DNA of 64,000 nt, taken from assembly GCA_946545035.1 (NCBI GenBank), contig CAMNND010000001.1:40672-104671 (forward strand), in the 5' to 3' direction. The notes under the pieces are model-generated. The model saw only the letters and a program-made list of their open reading frames with translations, made no database searches and was not told the origin of the DNA. Origin of the DNA: an uncultured Clostridium sp. (lineage in GTDB: Bacteria > Bacillota > Clostridia > TANB77 > CAG-508). Below, in pieces: positions 26,485 to 36,075 of this stretch (position 1 is its first letter; each line of letters starts with the position of its first letter). Position numbers and translations under genes: made by a program.

Positions 26485-26519
26485 GGGGTAAAGGTTTTTA
26501 TAAAGCCTTTACCCTTTTA
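26485..26519 (+). terminator. Rho-independent terminator ending the tail module
   Basis: The inverted repeat GGGTAAAGG / CCTTTACCC (26486-26494, 26506-26514) is followed by TTTTAC. It closes the tail-fibre unit. The 129 bases from here to the next start (26649) hold no gene and no promoter I can recognise. Confidence 0.85.
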
Positions 26520-26648
26520 CATGGCAAAAATATATAATTTCAATCTAAGAAAAAATATATATTAATGAAGAATAAATTTCATCCTTATTCTGGCATTAAA
26601 TAAAGAATTTGATTTTTGTGATCAAAGAGAGAGAAAAGGAGAAAAGGT

Positions 26649-27104
26649 ATGCCAATGTCAAACGGTTATGGAGGAATGCCACCATCGTCAAATAGTATGT
26701 GAATTGGAAATAATTATAGTTCTATGCCTAGAAATAATTATCCAATAGGAAATCAAAATAATATGGCCGCGGCTTCTTTCATGAATCAACAACAACCTCA
26801 AACCATTAATAATGTTCTACAGGTCATGGGACCAGAAAGTGTCCAATCTTATTCAGTGGGACCTAATTCAAATGTCATTTTTATGGATTCAAAGAGGGAT
26901 GTTTTTTACACCAAGAAAACTGATGATGCGGGGTATGCGGAAACCAAAGCTTTTGCGTTCCATGAAATTCCATTATTTGAGCCCGCACAACCAGTCCAAA
27001 ATCAGACAGTAGACATGCCGCAGATAAATCAAAATTATGTAACGAAATCTGATTTTGATGAATTTAAAAAAATGATAGAGGATTTGGTGATGCATAATGA
27101 GTAA
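26649..27104 (+). CDS. Small Asn/Gln-rich virion-associated protein, unknown
   Basis: A 151-residue protein with GGAGAAAAGG before ATG 26649; an in-frame TGA Trp at residue 18 hides the true start under the standard code. The first 60 residues are low-complexity (Asn, Gln, Met, Gly, Ser). Residues 60-110 form a compact domain (VMGPESVQSYSVGPNSNVIFMDSK...VFYTKK). The C-terminal 25 residues are helical (KSDFDEFKKMIEDLVMHNE). The layout resembles small conserved proteins in the same place in other Bacillota phages, with no function I can name. Confidence 0.75.
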
Positions 27105-27354
27105 TTCTGTACTTTCTAATTTTGCTAACTCTAGAAATCAACAACAATCGCCTTCTTTATTTGATATGTATAATCAAGTGCGCCATTCTCAAAATCCTGA
27201 TCAAGCAATGCAAATATTATTTGCAAATAATCCACAGTATCAGAATGCGATGAATTATATTCAGCAGAATGGCGGTGATGCAAGATCAGCTTTTTATAAT
27301 ATGGCCGCACAAATGGGAGTAGATCCTAATTCTGTTTTATCACAACTTCGATAA
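27097..27354 (+). CDS. Small Gln/Asn-rich protein, unknown
   Basis: An 85-residue protein whose ATG lies inside the last codons of the preceding gene (8-base overlap, ATGAGTAA), so translation is coupled. Helical, Asn/Gln-rich, no Trp, no membrane segment; contains NPDQAMQILFANNPQYQNAM and ends VDPNSVLSQLR. It pairs with the upstream small protein. Function unknown. Confidence 0.7.
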   Translation: MSNSVLSNFANSRNQQQSPSLFDMYNQVRHSQNPDQAMQILFANNPQYQNAMNYIQQNGGDARSAFYNMAAQMGVDPNSVLSQLR

Positions 27355-27369
27355 AGGGAGGCCAAAAAT

Positions 27370-28029
27370 ATGGCAGAAAGCGTAATGAGTCCTAGTGATG
27401 TAGCAGTTATGATGAAAGACAATGATGGATGGGGCAACGGTATGGGATTTATGTGAATTTTTGCTTTATTAATCCTCGCTAACGGTGGCTTTGGCGGCTG
27501 GGGTGGTAATGGCTTTGCCAATGCTATTGGTTATGAAAATCTTGCTACTTCTAATGAAGTACAGCGCGGTTTTGATCAGCAAAATTCAATGGCAAATGAA
27601 CGTGAAATTTTAGCTACTATAAATGCTAATTCACTTCAAGGTATGCAAAATGCCAATCAAAATACTCAATATATGATGACCACTTTCAATGATAAATATA
27701 ATGAACTTCAACGCGATATTGCCGGTGTTGCATTAACTGGACAACAGATTATGGCAAATCAATCTGAATGTTGCTGCAATACTTTACGCGCTATCGATGG
27801 AGTTAACTTTAATAATGCTATGAATACCGCTGCAATTAATGCTAACACAACTGCTCAAACTCAACGCATTCTTGATTATCTAGCTACATCTGATAATCAG
27901 AAACTTCGTGATGAAAATATGATGCTACGCATGCAAGGAATGACTCAAGATTTAGTACGCTATCCTACTTCTACCGCATATAGCGCAGGCTATAACCCTT
28001 TCTGCAATTGCGGTAATACTTGCATGTAA
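27370..28029 (+). CDS. Protein with Gly/Trp-rich hydrophobic segment and Cys-rich tail
   Basis: A 219-residue protein, GGGAGG upstream of ATG 27370. Residues 20-55 form a Gly/Trp/Phe-rich hydrophobic stretch (WGNGMGFMWIFALLILANGG) that could insert in a membrane. The rest is helical, with Cys clusters ECCCN near residue 136 and CNCGNTC at the very end. Trp is written both TGG and TGA (27452-27454) within a few residues. I do not know its function. Confidence 0.75.
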
Positions 28030-28060
28030 ACTACTCTAATTAAAATTAAGGATATTTATT

Positions 28061-28471
28061 ATGATTGAACTTTCAAATACGAATGCCCAGGTTTTAGCTG
28101 CGGGTCAATCACTTAATTTTGATACAATTCTTTTACATACAGGATGTGCAGAATGTCATCGAAATAATTCTGGTTCTATTAATTTAACACAACGTAATGC
28201 AATTTATGAAGTTTCTTTTAATTGTAATATTGGAGCCACAACAGCAGGTGAAACTGCACAAATTGGAATAACTATTGATGGGTCTCCTTTACAAGAAACA
28301 AATGCAATTAAAGTAACTGCAGTTGAAGGTGACCTAGAGAATGTTTCTGCGGCAACTTTTGTAAAGACATGCTGCTGCACAGCTGCAAGCACAATTCTTC
28401 TTACTAACACTGGCACAACAGAAATTAATATTGGAGCTTATCCTCGTTTATCAGTAAAAAGAATTGCCTAA
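28061..28471 (+). CDS. TNF/C1q-like (BclA C-terminal type) beta-sandwich protein
   Basis: A 136-residue protein from ATG 28061. The order of strands and turns (LAAGQSLNFDTILLHTG ... GSINLTQRNAIYEVSFNCN ... IDGSPLQETN ... TILLTNTGTTEINIG) resembles the C-terminal jelly-roll of BclA and C1q/TNF-like trimers found on spores and phage head or tail fibres. It is Cys-rich (CAEC and CCC), which is unusual for a cytoplasmic assembly protein. It is probably a virion surface decoration or trimeric knob. No Trp. A terminator follows 15 bases later. Confidence 0.7.
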   Translation: MIELSNTNAQVLAAGQSLNFDTILLHTGCAECHRNNSGSINLTQRNAIYEVSFNCNIGATTAGETAQIGITIDGSPLQETNAIKVTAVEGDLENVSAATFVKTCCCTAASTILLTNTGTTEINIGAYPRLSVKRIA

Positions 28472-28485
28472 AAATTAAATAAATA

Positions 28486-28535
28486 AAAGCCCTTATCTAC
28501 AAGTATCATTCAAATATAGATAAGGGCTTTTTTTA
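28486..28535 (+). terminator. Strong Rho-independent terminator
   Basis: The perfect 14-base inverted repeat AAAGCCCTTATCTA / TAGATAAGGGCTTT (28486-28499, 28517-28530) runs into a T tract. It ends the 26649-28471 unit. Confidence 0.92.
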
Positions 28536-28569
28536 TTAGATATAAAAGGAGAAAGGAGAATAAGTTTTA

Positions 28570-29337
28570 ATGGCAGATGAAAATAAAACTATCTCTCAAA
28601 TTAAAATAGGAAATTATTTTTATAACATTAGAGATGCTCAAGTGAGAGATGTATTAAATAATATTACTAATAATGTAGTAACAATACATAGTGGTTATTG
28701 CTCTGATTGGAATAGTAGTTGAAATTTATCTAAAAACAATGAATTAGATAAAAATTTTACATTTGCAGTTAGTCAACGAGGAGCGTTAAGATATTATATT
28801 GATCAAGATGGTAAACTATGAGCTTGATATGTTGGACCAAGCAATGATACTAATACATTAGAATGACAAGGGGGTTTAGTTGCTAATACCCCGACTATCG
28901 TTAAACAATGTGCAATTATAATACAATACCGTTTTAGGGTTACTATGCCTAGAACAGGATATTTTTCTTCTCAGATTTTAAGAAAACCAATAAAAAGTGC
29001 TGGTGATTTAAAAGTTAGCATTAGCTCAAATGATAATTTTGTAAGCCAAAATCCTACAAAAAAGACATGTGTAAAAGTAGGAGATTTTTCAAGTCTTGTA
29101 CACAATGATAATTATTGATTTGATAGAATTGTTCAAGAAGAAAATCAAATTAATGGTTATGATTATAAACTTGGATTAAATGATTATTATCAAAGCGGCT
29201 CCGGAAGAGCAAAATTTACCGGAATCTGCTCAACTCAGCTTTTAATTGCTCAAGGAACTACTACTGAACGATTAATCCCAGAAGATCAACTAGTTCCAGA
29301 ATCTAATCCCACAGACGATAATGATCCTGATGAATAA
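28570..29337 (+). CDS. Structural or tail-associated protein, unknown
   Basis: A 255-residue protein. GGAG repeats at 28550-28558 precede ATG 28570 at slightly long spacing. The opening (ADENKTISQIKIGNYFYNIRD) is the short attachment motif seen at the N-terminus of many phage fibre and neck-appendage proteins. The middle is a beta domain with several TGA Trp (DWNSSWNLSKNN, KLWAWYVG). The C-terminus is acidic. It is probably a minor virion protein; it lies just before the lysis genes. Confidence 0.7.
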
Positions 29338-29370
29338 TTTTTATTAACCGTCATAGAAAAGAGGTAATAT

Positions 29371-29718
29371 ATGTTTGATTTTGAACAAGTTACAGCTTTA
29401 ATTTCTCCTATTATTGTAATAGCTTGTATGACTCTTGGATATATTATTAAGCATACTTTTAAAAATAAACAAGTTAATGCTTTTATTCCTTTTATTTGTG
29501 CTATTACTGGTATTGTAGCAAATATATGGACAACAGGAGTTGTAGACTTAATATCCATTACAACAGGAGCCGTTAGCGGTTTAGCTGCAACTGGTTTATA
29601 TGAAGGCTTTACTAATGTTTTAAATCTTCCTAAAATAGAAGATGAAGATATTTTTGAAATTCCTTACGGAGACAATGTAGAAGAAAATATCGATAAAAAA
29701 GGAGAACATTTTTCCTAA
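29371..29718 (+). CDS. Holin, phage Dp-1 type
   Basis: A 115-residue protein, GAGG before ATG 29371. Membrane segments lie at about residues 6-26 (ALISPIIVIACMTLGYIIKH), 36-56 (FIPFICAITGIVANIW) and 60-82 (DLISITTGAVSGLAATGLYE), followed by a charged cytoplasmic tail. The TG...SGLAATGLYEG pattern is characteristic of the Dp-1 holin family. It forms membrane lesions that release the endolysin. Its single Trp is TGG, unlike its neighbours. It is followed, after one intervening gene, by the endolysin. Confidence 0.88.
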   Translation: MFDFEQVTALISPIIVIACMTLGYIIKHTFKNKQVNAFIPFICAITGIVANIWTTGVVDLISITTGAVSGLAATGLYEGFTNVLNLPKIEDEDIFEIPYGDNVEENIDKKGEHFS

Positions 29719-29734
29719 AGGAGAAATATTAAAA

Positions 29735-31081
29735 ATGTTATTAAATAATTTAGAAGCTAATTATATAGGACGATTTGCTCATCTATCTAAATATGTTGGA
29801 CAAGGAGCATGTCTAATTGATGATACTCATGCAATTAGATATGCTCAAGAAAATAATAAAGATATTGGATTAGTTGATATTGTAGATTTAGAAAAAAAGA
29901 TAATTACCCGCAAAGGAATAAATTTTCCTTGAGGACATGGAAATTCTTTAACCTCTGATGGTAAAAATTTATATGTTGTCCCCATGTCTCATTATGAAGG
30001 TAGTCATTATTTTCTTCCTAATATCTATAAAATAAATCTTAATACTCTTGAAATAATAGAAAAGTATACCTTACCTTTTAATGTTTATTCTTGTTCTTAT
30101 GATAAAAAAACAAAAAATTTTTACGTATGTCAATTAGGCGCGCCGCATAAAATTTATAAATGAATCCCTGAAACAAATGAAATAACTTTATTATTTACAC
30201 TTCCTCAACCTTTTGGAATTACTCGTTTGCAAGGAATAACTGTAAACGACAATATAATTTATGTTACATATTATGATCCTAATATTATTGCCGCTTATAC
30301 ATTAAAAGGAGAATTGCAATCTTATATTCAACTTTCTAATAAAATTGGTTTTATGGAAGCCCAAGAGCTAGAAAGTATTGATTTTACTTCTGATAATATT
30401 TGTTATATTTTTTCTAATGGATATTATAATGGCGGTACTTATAAATATGAAATTGTAGGTGCTTTAAATCTTGATAAAGGAAATGTGTATAATATTCAAG
30501 ATGAAATTAATAGTTATGCTTATCCTATAACTAGTGTTGTATCTTCTAATAAAGATGTTTATAAAACTTTTTATGCAGATGGCACTAAAAATGCACCTTT
30601 TCCAACTATCCAAGAAGGAATTATGCATCATTTAAATAATGAATGATCTCGTGCAGTTGTACTATTAAAAGGTACTTATAATGAAGATGTAAGAATTGGA
30701 AGAAAATATTCTGGATATTTACAAATAGAAGCAGAAGAAAACAGTAGAGTTACTTGAAAAGGTAAATTAGACGTATGATGTGGTGACATTATTTGTAGAC
30801 GTATTGATTTTATAAAATCAAACGACTATTGTATTAAGCTACACGATTTTGGCATCCTACACTTAGATGGTTGTTCTTATAATTGCGGAACTCATGCGGC
30901 TGTCGAAGCACATGGCCCAGTATATCTTAGAGGTACTTATTCTAATAAGGGTAAAGGTCCAGTGTTTCATATGATGCATCCATCTCCAGTTTATGGCGGA
31001 GATAGTATGAAATTAAAAAATTCTGATTTTAAATGAGAATATTCAACTTCTCAAATTTGAATTCCAAAAACCTGTCATTAA
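29735..31081 (+). CDS. Beta-propeller plus beta-helix protein inside the lysis cassette
   Basis: A 448-residue protein read through TGA at 29930-29932 and several others. Residues about 10-290 are a run of four-stranded blades (HLSKYVGQGACLIDDTHAIR, then NSLTSDGKNLYVVP, then VNDNIIYVTYYDP) like a beta-propeller. Residues about 295-448 change to short beta-helix coils (GIMHHLNNEWSRAVVLLKGTYN ... GILHLDGCSYNCGTHAAVEAHGP). No signal peptide. The combination suggests glycan or wall binding, possibly a depolymerase. The position between holin and endolysin is unusual. Domain calls are by pattern only. Confidence 0.7.
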
Positions 31082-31092
31082 GGAGGGGACAA

Positions 31093-32640
31093 ATGGAAAG
31101 AAAAGCTGTTATTGATGTTTCTCATTGAGATGGTACAGTAGATTACAATGCTTGAATTAAAAAATATAATCTATGAGGAGTTATTGTAAAAGCCGGCGGC
31201 GATGAAACTAAATTAGGTCGTTATACTGATCCTCAATATGAAAATAATTATAAACGTGCAAAAGCCGCAGGTCTTCATGTTGGCGCATACTATTATACCG
31301 TTGTAACTTCTGTAGAAGAAGCTAAAAAAGATGCGGAACATCTTATCAATTTATTAAAAGGGCATAAATTTGATATGCCTATTTACATGGATGTAGAAGA
31401 TCCTAGTCAATTTAAGTTATCCAAGAGTGAGCTAACTGCTGTAATTAAAACTTTTTGCGATGCTCTCATTAAAGCTGGATATTATGCGGGACTCTATATT
31501 CAAGGTTCTGCTTGATTAAATCATGTTAATAAAAATGAATTAGATGATTATGCTAATTGAATTGCTTGATGACGTGCAAATTGACCAACAGAAGCAGGAG
31601 CCATTGGAATGTGGCAACAAGGCACAAAACGTCTAAGCGATGGTAAAGTATATTACGATGATATTCGTGGTTGTACAGATTTTAATTGGTGTATTATAGA
31701 TTATCCTTCTCGTATTAAAGCTAATTGAACTAAGCAAAAACAAGAAGCTGAACCTACTCAAACAACTATAAAAGAAACAAAAGAGGAAACTACAGTGACT
31801 ACTACTAATAATAAATTAACAAAATTTTGTAGTTGAATGTATACAGCATGTGCTGTATGATCTCTTGGATATGACCAATATCAACGTCAAAATATATATG
31901 ATGGTGGAGAGTGTGACTGTTCAAGTCTTGTAATTTGAGCTTTAAAGAAGGCTGGATTTGATACTGGTACAGCTTCTTATACTGGAAATATGTCTGAGAA
32001 TCTTACAAAGCGTGGATGAACTCGGCTTCCCGCAGATCTCTCAACCGCACGTCCTGGTGATATTCTTCTAAATGATACTTATCATGTTGCCGCAGTTATA
32101 TCTGGAAATGGATGAAATGCTAAAATTGCACAAGCATCTATTGATGAACGTGGACGAGCAACTGGCGGACAAGCTGGAGATCAAACTGGTAACGAAACCA
32201 ATATTAAAAATATCTATACATACAGTCGTGGTTGATCATGTATTCTTCGTTATCAAGGTGGCACTACAACTGGAGCATCTATTAAATTAAATGTAGATGG
32301 CATAGCTGGACCTGCAACCATTAAAGCTTGACAAGCAGCTTTAGGGACTGTCCAAGATGGAGTTATTAGTGGCCAACTACGAGGAGATTGGCAATATTTC
32401 CCAGGAGTGCAATCTGTAACTTGAGAGCGTACCGGTTCTCAATTGGTTAAAGCTATCCAAAAAAAAGTTGGAGCTACTGTAGATGGATATTGAGGGCCTG
32501 CAACTTCAAAAGCTATTCAAGAATTCTTAATCAAAAATGGTTTCAGTGTAGGTGCGGAAGGTGCTGATGGTTATTTTGGTACCAGCTCTGTAAAAGGATT
32601 ACAAAATTCTCTCAATTCTACTAAAAATCCTTGAAAATAA
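31093..32640 (+). CDS. Modular endolysin: GH25 lysozyme + NlpC/P60 + peptidoglycan-binding repeats
   Basis: A 515-residue protein, AAGGAGGGG before ATG 31093. Residues 1-215: GH25 muramidase, with the signature Asp8 in VIDVSHWDG and the acidic MDVEDP motif; Trp12 of DVSHW is TGA. Residues about 235-390: NlpC/P60-like hydrolase with catalytic Cys in ECDCSSLVIW and His in TYHVAAVIS. Residues about 395-510: two repeats of the peptidoglycan-binding type (LNVDGIAGPATIKAWQAAL and GATVDGYWGPATSKAIQEF). It cleaves both glycan and peptide of the host wall. It has at least 15 TGA codons, so a functional lysin needs UGA read as Trp. Confidence 0.92.
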
Positions 32641-32643
32641 ATT

Positions 32644-32686
32644 AAAGGGGTATACTCTTAATTGAGTATACCCCTTATTTTTTTTA
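32644..32686. terminator. Bidirectional terminator between convergent late and leftward genes
   Basis: The perfect hairpin AGGGGTATACTC / GAGTATACCCCT (32646-32657, 32664-32675) has a long T tract on the plus strand and a T-rich run on the minus strand. It separates the endolysin from the minus-strand gene whose stop is at 32684-32686. Confidence 0.9.
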
Positions 32687-33346
32687 CCAATATTTTCCAT
32701 ATACAAGAGCATATCCAGCATATCGTTCTTTAAAAGTATCAATATTAAGACCGATAGTACTAGTTAAATTATACATATAAACCATATTATTTTCTACTTT
32801 ATAAATAACATAAGGCGTTGCATTAAATCAATCATCTGATCCAAATCAAATAATAATTGGATAATTATTACTTCCAACAGTTAATAAATAATCAATATTT
32901 TTATTAGAAATATTTTTTACTGATAAATCAATATCGTTTTCATCTAAATATATCAAAGAATTTTGATATAACATATCTGGACTTATTTTTCCTTGATGAG
33001 CAGTTCCTTCTTGATCAACTTCTTCAAAAAAATCTCAATAATATTCATCTATGTCTACATCAATTCCAAATGTTTTCATAACCAAGAAAAAACATCCGTT
33101 TGTATCAGGATCAATAAAATGCCCTTTCAATTCTCTATCTATATGCTGTATTGTTAAATCATTATTTTTAACTGTTGTTCAATCTGCTTCTTTATCAAAA
33201 ACTGTAATTCCTGATATAGATTTATTAATTGAAACCGTAGAATTTATCTTTTTATCAAATAAATAAAATAACAATACTAAAATTAGTATTAAAATTAAAA
33301 TTAGAAAATAATATAAATAACTAGAAAGCTGATTTAGTTTTTTCAT
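32684..33346 (-). CDS. Membrane-anchored protein, unknown, UGA-recoded
   Basis: A 220-residue protein. ATG at 33346 lies within the 3' end of the resolvase gene (26-base overlap). Residues about 8-28 (SYLYYFLILILILILVLLFY) are a membrane segment, followed by a soluble domain. TGA Trp occur at several places (for example YYWDFF and IIIWFGSDDWF). It is the last gene of the leftward operon that starts at the 35516-35544 promoter. It could be a superinfection or envelope factor; this is not evident from sequence. Confidence 0.75.
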
Positions 33347-33809
33347 CTTCTAAAATCCCCGCATACCCTAAACAAATTGCATCTGCTTCATCTTCTGTTA
33401 CATCTTTATCAAAAAAATCTTTTACAAATTCTTGAGCCTTTTTCTTTTGTTCTGCGCGAGTACGACCAAATTTAATTCCATGCTTATCTTTAATAATGCT
33501 GCGCCAATGCGATGGACTTAATTCAGCAATAGGAATACTACTACTAAAATAAATAATCATAGCTTGAATATAAGCTAATTTTTTATAAGTTTCAATATTA
33601 GATTGATATTGAATTCCTTCATAATAAATTTTTTCTGGATGATATTGTTCTATTAAATCATTTAAATAAATTACAAAAGAATACAATCTATCTTTCATAA
33701 TTTTATTTGCAGGAATAGAAAAGTGCCCACTCGCAATTAAGGTTTTATTATCATAAATAGCTCAACCAGTCGTGCGACTGGCTTGATCTAATGCTAATGT
33801 TCGTCGCAT
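33321..33809 (-). CDS. RuvC-like Holliday junction resolvase
   Basis: A 162-residue protein from ATG 33809. The first strand LALDQASRTTGWAIYD carries the RuvC-type Asp (residue 7) and Gly-Trp pair; the Trp is TGA. Glu in IYYEGIQYQ (about residue 65) and the Asp-rich DVTEDEADAICLGYAG near the C-terminus complete the acidic RNase H-fold site. It would resolve recombination or replication junctions before packaging. It sits three bases from the dUTPase stop side. Another Trp (SHWRS) is TGG. Confidence 0.85.
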
Positions 33810-33810
33810 T

Positions 33811-34275
33811 TTACTCTCCTGTTGAGCCTAAACCACCACGGTCTTCAGTTCCAAGAGACTCAACAACATTAAATTTAATAGTTGGTTGTTCCTCTTGGAT
33901 ACGAAATTGACAAATACGTGTTCCTGCGGGAATTGTTATAGTTTTAGTTGCATGTGCTGGGAACATTCAAATATCATTGTCTCCGCAATAACTAGAATCA
34001 ATAACTCCAATGCTATTGGTTTGAGTAATACCTCAATTCTTAAAAGTAGAAGACCTTGGAGCCATAATTGCTTCATATCCCTCTGGAAGCTTCATTGCAA
34101 CTCCTAAGTTAATATATTTTTGTTCTCCTTGCTTGATTGTAGTCTCTTCGTATGTATATAAATCAATTCAAGAGCCCACTTCAATCTTTTCAAGAGGATG
34201 CGCATTGGGTAAATATTTAATATCAATTGTAAGATCACTTGTATCTGTGTTTTTATAAAATCTTATAATTCTCAT
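33811..34275 (-). CDS. dut: dUTP diphosphatase
   Basis: A 154-residue trimeric-type dUTPase. Motifs visible: APRSSTFKNWGI (motif II region), NSIGVIDSSYCGDNDIWMFP (motif III), GTRICQFRI (motif IV) and the C-terminal RGGLGSTG (motif V). It hydrolyses dUTP to dUMP, preventing uracil incorporation and feeding dTMP synthesis, consistent with the ThyX-like gene elsewhere in the window. Three Trp codons are TGA (GSWID, KNWG, DIWMFP), so under the standard code no functional enzyme could be made. It is one of a tight set of small leftward genes. Confidence 0.93.
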
Positions 34276-34277
34276 TT

Positions 34278-34577
34278 TTAAACCTCATTTCAAGGTGAAA
34301 CATTTTCAATAGGAATATTATGTTGCATTTTAAAATCAATTGTGTCTAGAGGAATATCAGGAGCTTTAGCATCATTGAATACAAGAACACATTTACAAAT
34401 CCACCATTCTTCAACAATTTCGCCACCAGATTTTTTAGTACGATAAGTTTGTGACCAAGAATTTAGAATATATGCATTATCGCGAGCAAAATTCTCATAG
34501 TATTTATGAAGTTCATTTGCATCCTCTTCAGATTCAACTCGAATCTCCGCGGTATTTTTAATTAGATATTTAATCAA
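34278..34577 (-). CDS. Small protein, unknown
   Basis: A 99-residue protein from ATG 34577. Contains LIKNTAEIRVESEEDANELHK and a TKKSGGEIVEEWWICKC strand region. It reads through one TGA, four residues from its end (ending SPWNEV); other Trp are TGG. It overlaps the upstream gene by eight bases. Function unknown. Confidence 0.7.
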
Positions 34578-34836
34578 TTGAAGCCTCCTCGCTATTCATT
34601 TTTGCTTTAACAAATTCAAGTTGATTGGCTTGACTTACAAAATATTGAATATAATCTACAGGGCCATGATAATCAACTTCTACTTCTTCTTGTACACTAT
34701 TGGAATAATTTTTAACAAATTCCACAGATTCTTGCGGGACTTTAAGTTGAGAAATTTTATGCATTTCTCCATTATCAAGCACCTCAAAAATTTGAGTAAA
34801 ATCTACTGGATTAGCTAAAACAATTAGTTTATGCAT
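34570..34836 (-). CDS. Small acidic protein, unknown
   Basis: An 88-residue protein, ATG 34836. It opens MHKLIVLANPVDFTQIFEVL and ends KAKMNSEEASID; no Trp, no metal or catalytic motif. It is coupled to the downstream gene by an 8-base overlap. Function unknown. Confidence 0.7.
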   Translation of the reverse strand: MHKLIVLANPVDFTQIFEVLDNGEMHKISQLKVPQESVEFVKNYSNSVQEEVEVDYHGPVDYIQYFVSQANQLEFVKAKMNSEEASID

Positions 34837-34837
34837 T

Positions 34838-35206
34838 TTAAACCTCTACAATCATTCATTCAGCTTCGAAAAGCATGAACATAAATACTTCATTGGTTTT
34901 ATCTTTAATTCAAACTTCAAAAGCATCTTCACCATGCTGATACTGTATTGCAAGAATTTGTCCTCTTTCCTCCAGCACTTCTCGCAATTCTTGAATAGCT
35001 TTTGTAAATTGATTATCTGTAATATGAAATAAAGTAAAATCTGAACGTTCTTTACACATTAGCATAAATCAACGATTTTTATCTTTACTAAATCAATCAC
35101 CAATTACATTTCAATTATGATTCATCATGTCTTCACTTTGTGGAGGAAGCTGTGACATAACTTGTTTGTTAAGTTCATATAGGTTACCAAGTGCTACTTC
35201 TGCCAT
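34838..35206 (-). CDS. Small protein, unknown, UGA-recoded
   Basis: A 122-residue protein visible only in code 4; it has five TGA Trp (NHNWNVIGDWFSKDKNRWF, EVWIK, EAEWM). ATG 35206 is preceded by GAGGTG. It appears to be a compact alpha/beta protein with a SQLPPQSEDMM segment. Function unknown. It ends one base before the next gene's start codon. Confidence 0.7.
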
Positions 35207-35216
35207 ATAAACACCT

Positions 35217-35492
35217 CTATTCTATATCTGCTTTTAAAAATTTAACCTGTCCATTACCCAATTTTACAATTTTCTTTTCAGGTATATTATAAGTTTGTAT
35301 TGTACAATTATTCACATCTACTTTTTGAGTAGAAAAATATTCAAATAAAGACTTTAAAGAATCACACCCATAAAGATATTTTTCTTGACTATCTATATAT
35401 AAATGTTCATGGGGTAAAGGATAACGAATTCTACCATCTTTATAGAATCATGGACCTCCACCATCTGGTTTTTCATATCTATAAACAAGCAT
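35217..35492 (-). CDS. Small protein, unknown, first gene of the leftward UGA-containing unit
   Basis: A 91-residue protein from ATG 35492, which lies 24 bases downstream of a perfect -10 box. It opens MLVYRYEKPDGGGPWFYKDG with a TGA Trp at residue 15, so it would be truncated almost at once under the standard code. No recognisable domain. Stop TAG 35217-35219. Confidence 0.7.
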
Positions 35493-35515
35493 ATTTTCTT
35501 CTTTCCATATTAAAT

Positions 35516-35544
35516 ATTATATCAAAAAATTTTTTCTTTGTCAA
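35516..35544 (-). promoter_or_regulatory. Consensus sigma70-type promoter
   Basis: On the minus strand TTGACA (35544-35539), a 17-base spacer, TATAAT (35521-35516). It drives 35492 to 32684. It lies just downstream of the terminator that ends the DnaE-NrdG unit. Confidence 0.88.
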
Positions 35545-35551
35545 TAACTAA

Positions 35552-35589
35552 AAAAAATCAGGGTAGACATTTTTTATTTTGTCTACCCT
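35552..35589 (-). terminator. Terminator of the DnaE/NrdD/NrdG unit
   Basis: The inverted repeat AGGGTAGACA / TGTCTACCCT (35560-35569, 35580-35589) is followed on the minus strand by GATTTTTTTTAG. It stands 10 bases from the nrdG-like stop and 8 bases before the next -35 box. Confidence 0.85.
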
Positions 35590-35598
35590 TTTTTTATT

Positions 35599-36075
35599 TT
35601 AACAAATTTTTTTAGCATACTGATTAGAACTTGCCAAGAACACTCCTAAAGTTTCATCATAATAAGAAGGCTGATTAGGAATAAATCTTCCAAATTTAAT
35701 TATAATATTTTTAAATAATCTTTTTAATACTTGAATTTCATAATCAAGTTCTTCTTCGGTATATCCAGTATAAATAACAATATCATCTTTTGTATATTCT
35801 CTAAATACTTTTATTAGTTGATAAAGATCATGCTTTGAATCAAAAGGCTCTAATCCTTGAAAAACAATAGCATTAGTTATATTATTTTCCATATAAGTTT
35901 TTACAATTCTAATTATGGAAATATCTTCATTAGGACTATTTACTAAATCAGAATTCTGACATACTTTTTGTCCGCATTCCTTATCACATTTAAAATCACA
36001 ATAAGGAAATTCAATTACCATAGAAGGTTTTTTATAATTAACAAAATCCTCAAAAATAATTCCTTTAATTTTCAT
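35599..36075 (-). CDS. NrdG-like radical SAM activating protein (variant Cys motif)
   Basis: A 158-residue protein, start ATG 36075, overlapping nrdD by 11 bases. It has the size of NrdG and a GLEPFDS loop in place of the usual GGEP. The cluster-binding Cys are arranged as CDFKCDKECGQKVC (residues about 26-39), that is C-x3-C-x3-C-x4-C rather than the classic C-x3-C-x2-C. Known relatives in Gram-positive phages share this variant. It should install the glycyl radical on NrdD using S-adenosylmethionine. It contains no Trp at all. Confidence 0.8.
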   Translation of the reverse strand: MKIKGIIFEDFVNYKKPSMVIEFPYCDFKCDKECGQKVCQNSDLVNSPNEDISIIRIVKTYMENNITNAIVFQGLEPFDSKHDLYQLIKVFREYTKDDIVIYTGYTEEELDYEIQVLKRLFKNIIIKFGRFIPNQPSYYDETLGVFLASSNQYAKKIC

